From positions 1 through 47,086 of the forward strand of contig SVKN01000009.1 of NCBI GenBank assembly GCA_015068445.1: a stretch of DNA of 47,086 nucleotides, read 5' to 3'. The notes under the pieces are model-generated. The model worked only from the letters and a program-made list of their open reading frames with translations. It was not told where the DNA came from and ran no database searches. Origin of the DNA: Oscillospiraceae bacterium. Lineage in GTDB: Bacteria; Bacillota; Clostridia; Oscillospirales; Butyricicoccaceae. Below are positions 44,331-47,086 of this stretch, in pieces. The first letter of the stretch is position 1. Each line of letters starts with the position of its first letter. The position numbers were made by a program, and so were the translations under genes.

Positions 44331-44356
44331 AAAAGCCGCCCGTCAGGGCGGCTTTT
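44331..44356. terminator. Bidirectional terminator
   Basis: The stem AAAAGCCGCCC / GGGCGGCTTTT with a GTCA loop lies between the convergent PPC and minus-strand cysteine-rich genes. Confidence 0.9.
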
Positions 44357-44359
44357 GCG

Positions 44360-44800
44360 TTATACCTTTGCGATGATCGAGTGGAAGGGAATGCCGAAGC
44401 GTTTGTTCAGCTCCTCCGTCAACCCCTTCGGGATCGTGCGCGGTTCGATGACGTCGATCTCGAAGCAGGCGAAGCCGCAGTCAGCTTCGTACATCAGCTT
44501 GTCGAGCGTCGTCGCGCCGCCGCAGCAGGGAACAGTGACGTCAAGCGAGTCAAACCCGTATTCGCCGTACTGCGAGTCCATCAGGCAGGCCCAGTCCTCG
44601 CTGTCCAGCTCAGCGCCGCACAGCGGGCAGACGACGCGCTCCAGACTGTCGCCGCAGTCGATGAACTGCGGCAGCGGGCTGAGACCGTCGTCCACTTCGC
44701 GATCCGGGAACAGGGAGACGATGTGATCGACAATCCTTGCGCAGGTGACCTCATCAGGCGCGAGGAACGGGTCCGCGGGGAACAGCTTGAGGATCTTCAT
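44360..44800 (-). CDS. Cysteine-rich hypothetical protein
   Basis: 146 aa from the ATG overlapping the stop of the nicotinamidase gene (ATGA), so translation is coupled; an earlier ATG lies inside that gene. CPLC (58-61) and PCCGG (91-95) could bind a metal as a zinc ribbon, with other Cys at 20, 49, 72, 108 and 112. There is no membrane segment and I do not recognise the family. The C-terminal PRTIPKGLTEELNKRFGIPF looks conserved. As last gene of a three-gene operon it may help the hydrolase or report on metal or redox state, but this is only context. Confidence 0.65.
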   Translation of the reverse strand: MKILKLFPADPFLAPDEVTCARIVDHIVSLFPDREVDDGLSPLPQFIDCGDSLERVVCPLCGAELDSEDWACLMDSQYGEYGFDSLDVTVPCCGGATTLDKLMYEADCGFACFEIDVIEPRTIPKGLTEELNKRFGIPFHSIIAKV

Positions 44801-45321
44801 CGGATGTCCATCTGGCACATGGCCATGGCCTTCAGCGCGTTTTCGTGGCTTTCCGGTGTGACGCCGGCACAGCAGGCGCTTTCAATGGCGATCCGCGCTT
44901 CCGGGAACCAGGCCTTGAGGATCATGGCGTTGGAAATAACGCAGATATCCGTGCAAAGACCCAGCAGCGTGATGTCAAGCTCTTCGCCATTACAGCGCTC
45001 TTTGATCAGGGCCGGAAGCTCCGTCGAGCCGAAGGAAGGCTTCTCGACTACCGTGCAGGGCAGCGTATCGGCCAGCGCTTTGACCGGCGCGGCCAGCTGC
45101 CAGCCGTCGGTCCCCTTGACACAGTGGACCACAGGCAGCTTACGCCCCTCGGAGGTGTTCAGATAATCTTCCGTATGAGTATCGAGGGTGAAATACAGTT
45201 CGCCGTCGAAGCCTTTGATGTATTCGACCGCGCGGGGGAGCATTTCCACCGCCTCGGCGGTGCCGAGAGCGCCGTCTACGAAATCCTTCTGCAGATCGAC
45301 GGCCACAAGGATCTTTTTCAT
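44797..45321 (-). CDS. pncA: Isochorismatase-family cysteine hydrolase, probable nicotinamidase
   Basis: 174 aa. The catalytic triad is visible: Asp9 in VDLQKDF, Lys94 in VVEKPSFG, Cys127 in GLCTDICVIS. The metal-binding segment FTLDTHTEDY...LPVVHC (Asp47, His49, His66) fits nicotinamidases, which convert nicotinamide to nicotinate in NAD salvage. A related amidase such as ureidoacrylate or isochorismatase-like is possible. GGAGGAAC precedes the ATG, which overlaps the DUF951 stop by ATGA. Confidence 0.82.
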   Translation of the reverse strand: MKKILVAVDLQKDFVDGALGTAEAVEMLPRAVEYIKGFDGELYFTLDTHTEDYLNTSEGRKLPVVHCVKGTDGWQLAAPVKALADTLPCTVVEKPSFGSTELPALIKERCNGEELDITLLGLCTDICVISNAMILKAWFPEARIAIESACCAGVTPESHENALKAMAMCQMDIR

Positions 45322-45518
45322 TGTTGTTCCTCCGTTTCAGTTTGACGGGTGATCTTTTTGATGCTCTTTTCCGCCTTGGCCCGCGGGATCAGAAACTCAC
45401 GCCCGCAGCCGGTGCAGCGCAGACGGAAATCCATCCCCACGCGCAGGACGGCGAAATCGTGCGTCCCGCAGGGATGGGGCTTTTTCATTGTGAGTGTATC
45501 GCCGACTTTGACGTCCAT
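45318..45518 (-). CDS. DUF951 family protein
   Basis: 66 aa from the ATG 5-6 bases after GGAGGT; a longer open frame runs back across the promoter. It matches DUF951: VKVGDTLTMKKPHPCG, then FRLRCTGCGREFLIPRAK. The HPCG and CTGCG cysteines probably bind zinc. This short protein is widespread in Firmicutes with unknown function. First gene of the minus-strand operon with pncA. Confidence 0.88.
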   Translation of the reverse strand: MDVKVGDTLTMKKPHPCGTHDFAVLRVGMDFRLRCTGCGREFLIPRAKAEKSIKKITRQTETEEQQ

Positions 45519-45546
45519 AAAGCACCTCCGTGATCCTTCTGAGGGT

Positions 45547-45574
45547 ATTGTATCACATTCCGTCGAAAAAACAA
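45547..45574 (-). promoter_or_regulatory. Promoter of the DUF951-pncA operon
   Basis: Minus strand: TTGTTT (45569-45574), 16 bases, TACAAT (45547-45552), 29 bases upstream of the DUF951 start. Confidence 0.65.
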
Positions 45575-45632
45575 GCGTCATACCCTTACGCGCGGCGGAA
45601 TAGATTGTAGAAGATCAAGGGAGGTGGATCGA

Positions 45633-46562
45633 ATGCCACAGGGGAAATACCTGCCGGAGGGTATGCTGCTGGAAACGGAGCGGAACCGGAGAACACTGGC
45701 GGACCGGGAAGGGCTTCGGCAGGCGATGAAGGAGGGCACGATCGTCGAGGCGCTGGCATCGTCCAGCGGTGCGGACCGCGGACTAATGGTCGATCTGAAT
45801 GGCCTGGAAGGCATTATTCCGCGGGAGGAGACAGCCGTGGGGATCGTCAGCGGCCGCACGCGGGAGGTCGCCGTGATGACGCGCGTCGGGAGACCGGTCT
45901 GCTTCAAGGTCATTGGAGAGAGCGAGCACGGCTTCACGCTTTCGAGGCGCGCGGCGCAGAGGGAAGCGACGGAATACTTGATGCATCATCTGTGCCCCGG
46001 CGATATCATGCGCTGCTCCGTGACGCGACTGGAGCGGTTCGGCGCGTTCGTCGATATGGGCTGCGGACTGCCGTCACTGATCGGCCTGGAGAATATCTCC
46101 GCCTCACGCATCCATCACCCGCGGGAGCGGTTTTATCCCGGACAGTATATCCGTGCCGCAGTATCGGAGATCGACCGCGACGACGCGCGGGTCACACTGA
46201 CACATAAGGAATTGCTCGGCACCTGGGAGCAGAATGCATCGCGGTTTGAGCCGGGACAGACGATCGTCGGCGTCGTGCGCGGCGTAGAGGAGTACGGCAT
46301 TTTCGTAGAGCTGACGCCCAATCTGACGGGCCTTGCGGAGCCGCGGGAGGGACTGAGTCCCGGCGACTGCGTTTCGGTCTTCATCAAATCGATCCTGCCT
46401 GACCGCATGAAAATCAAGCTGACGGTGATCGACAAGCTGGCGCGGAGAGGACCCGGATATATCTCTGATGCCGATTATCTGTTTGAAGGCGATAGGATCG
46501 GACGTTGGCAGTATTCACCGACATGCTGTAAAGTGAAAAGCATTTACACAGATTTCATATAA
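45633..46562 (+). CDS. S1 RNA-binding domain protein
   Basis: 309 aa from the ATG 7 bases after AAGGGAGGT; a GTG at 45624 lies inside that site. It carries at least two S1 OB-folds: about 120-195 (GDIMRCSVTRLERFGAFVDM, RVTLTHKELLGTW) and 204-270 (GQTIVGVVRGVEEYGIFVEL, PDRMKIKLTVI). The N-terminal ~35-105 (VDLNGLEGIIPREE) is a third, more degenerate one. It is shorter than ribosomal S1 and similar to S1-like proteins of Clostridia. It probably binds RNA in the cytoplasm. It is divergent from the DUF951 operon and convergent with rpe. Confidence 0.85.
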   Translation: MPQGKYLPEGMLLETERNRRTLADREGLRQAMKEGTIVEALASSSGADRGLMVDLNGLEGIIPREETAVGIVSGRTREVAVMTRVGRPVCFKVIGESEHGFTLSRRAAQREATEYLMHHLCPGDIMRCSVTRLERFGAFVDMGCGLPSLIGLENISASRIHHPRERFYPGQYIRAAVSEIDRDDARVTLTHKELLGTWEQNASRFEPGQTIVGVVRGVEEYGIFVELTPNLTGLAEPREGLSPGDCVSVFIKSILPDRMKIKLTVIDKLARRGPGYISDADYLFEGDRIGRWQYSPTCCKVKSIYTDFI

Positions 46563-46567
46563 AAAAC

Positions 46568-46593
46568 AGCGCCGCTGATGATTCAGCGGCGCT
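46568..46593 (-). terminator. Terminator of rpe
   Basis: The 11-bp stem AGCGCCGCTGA / TCAGCGGCGCT with a TGAT loop is followed on the minus strand by GTTTTTTATA, just past the rpe stop; it may also serve the S1-domain gene. Confidence 0.85.
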
Positions 46594-46607
46594 TTCTGAT
46601 CTCGTGC

Positions 46608-47086
46608 TTACAGCGATTTCAACCGGCGGATCGCGTCTTCCGGATCGGCGGCGCCGAATACGGCGGAGCCGGCGACGAGGATATCCGTTCCGGCCGCAAC
46701 GATCTCCGGGGCGTTTTTCAGATTGACGCCCCCGTCGATCTCGATGAGACAGTCAAGGCCAAGCCGATCGATCTCCCGGCGCAGTGCGCGCACCTTATCC
46801 AGCGAAGCGGGCATGAAGCTCTGGCCGCCGAAGCCGGGCTCCACTGACATGACGAGCACCATGTCCAGGGTCGGCAGATAGGGGAAAAGCACTTCGGCAG
46901 GCGTGGCGGGCTTGATGGTCAGCGCGGCTTTTTTGCCGCGCGACTTGACGCGGGCGATCATCGCTTCCATATCGCCCTCTGCCTCCAGATGGATGTTGAT
47001 CAGGTCGGCGCCCGCGTCCATGAAGGCGTCGATGTACTTCTCGGGCTGTGAGATCATCAGATGGACGTCCAGAAAACCGTCCGACG
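46608..47086 (-). CDS. rpe: Ribulose-phosphate 3-epimerase, 3' part (runs off window)
   Basis: About 160 C-terminal residues; the start lies beyond the window. Metal and substrate residues are visible: DVHLMISQP with the conserved His, INIHLEAE, MVLVMSVEPGFGGQSF (phosphate-binding GFGGQ), and IEIDGGVN with the catalytic Asp. It interconverts ribulose and xylulose 5-phosphates in the pentose phosphate pathway, downstream of the Gnd reaction encoded at 3131-4582. The stop is intact and a terminator follows. Confidence 0.95.
   Translation of the reverse strand, partial: SDGFLDVHLMISQPEKYIDAFMDAGADLINIHLEAEGDMEAMIARVKSRGKKAALTIKPATPAEVLFPYLPTLDMVLVMSVEPGFGGQSFMPASLDKVRALRREIDRLGLDCLIEIDGGVNLKNAPEIVAAGTDILVAGSAVFGAADPEDAIRRLKSL

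Overview
The window looks like chromosomal DNA of a GC-rich, spore-forming Gram-positive bacterium of the class Clostridia, probably an Oscillospirales-like gut organism. Evidence: a bofA/yaaL sporulation pair, an SLH-domain surface nucleotidase, a DUF951 protein, secreted BspA-type leucine-rich-repeat proteins, strong GGAGG ribosome-binding sites, several TTG starts, and canonical sigma-A promoters. There is no rRNA and no CRISPR array.

Layout. 1-1.9 kb: two tRNA genes (Ser-GGA and a CAT-anticodon tRNA, minus strand) with a tRNA promoter and terminator. Downstream is an accessory-looking stretch with an orphan gene, related terminator-like hairpins and a four-copy 20-bp repeat. 2.0-6.5 kb: a tightly coupled sugar-acid operon (KDG-kinase-like PfkB kinase, 6-phosphogluconate dehydrogenase, Cof-type phosphatase) converging on a GAPDH gene with an unusual coenzyme-site sequence. 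6.6-9.5 kb: a degenerate sensor-kinase-like protein translationally coupled to a secreted protein with a dead deacetylase-like domain, then a cyclophilin. 9.5-12.9 kb: a ribbon-helix-helix protein in an operon with clpB. 12.9-19.8 kb: an amidase, a divergent type II topoisomerase pair (parE-parC-like), the divergent yaaL-bofA pair whose 3' end overlaps ttcA, and a Crp/Fnr regulator. 20.0-21.0 kb: rplM-rpsI from a perfect consensus promoter. 21.0-24.7 kb: decayed DNA around a GNAT gene, with a coding remnant and a large broken minus-strand gene. 24.9-31.7 kb: a surface module (1437-aa BspA-like protein, small membrane protein, SLH 5'-nucleotidase).

31.7-37.8 kb is the most novel segment. A TetR-controlled operon, with two matching operator palindromes in its promoter, encodes an amidohydrolase, an aldo/keto reductase, a carboxymuconolactone-decarboxylase-like protein, a secreted flavodoxin, and a 712-aa protein fusing a seven-helix membrane domain with paired haem-ligand-type histidines, a sulfatase-modifying-factor-like domain and a second flavodoxin domain. 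Both flavodoxin domains are predicted to lie outside the membrane. This suggests transmembrane electron transfer to extracytoplasmic flavoproteins, coupled to cytoplasmic metabolism of a small, perhaps aromatic, compound. The function is inference.

37.8-47.1 kb: a secreted LRR protein with four Ig-like repeats (minus), a rhomboid/YoaP-like acetyltransferase/metallo-beta-lactamase-fold operon, an SDR oxidoreductase, a PPC-domain protein, a minus-strand operon (DUF951, nicotinamidase-like hydrolase, cysteine-rich protein), an S1-domain protein, and the 3' part of rpe running off the window.
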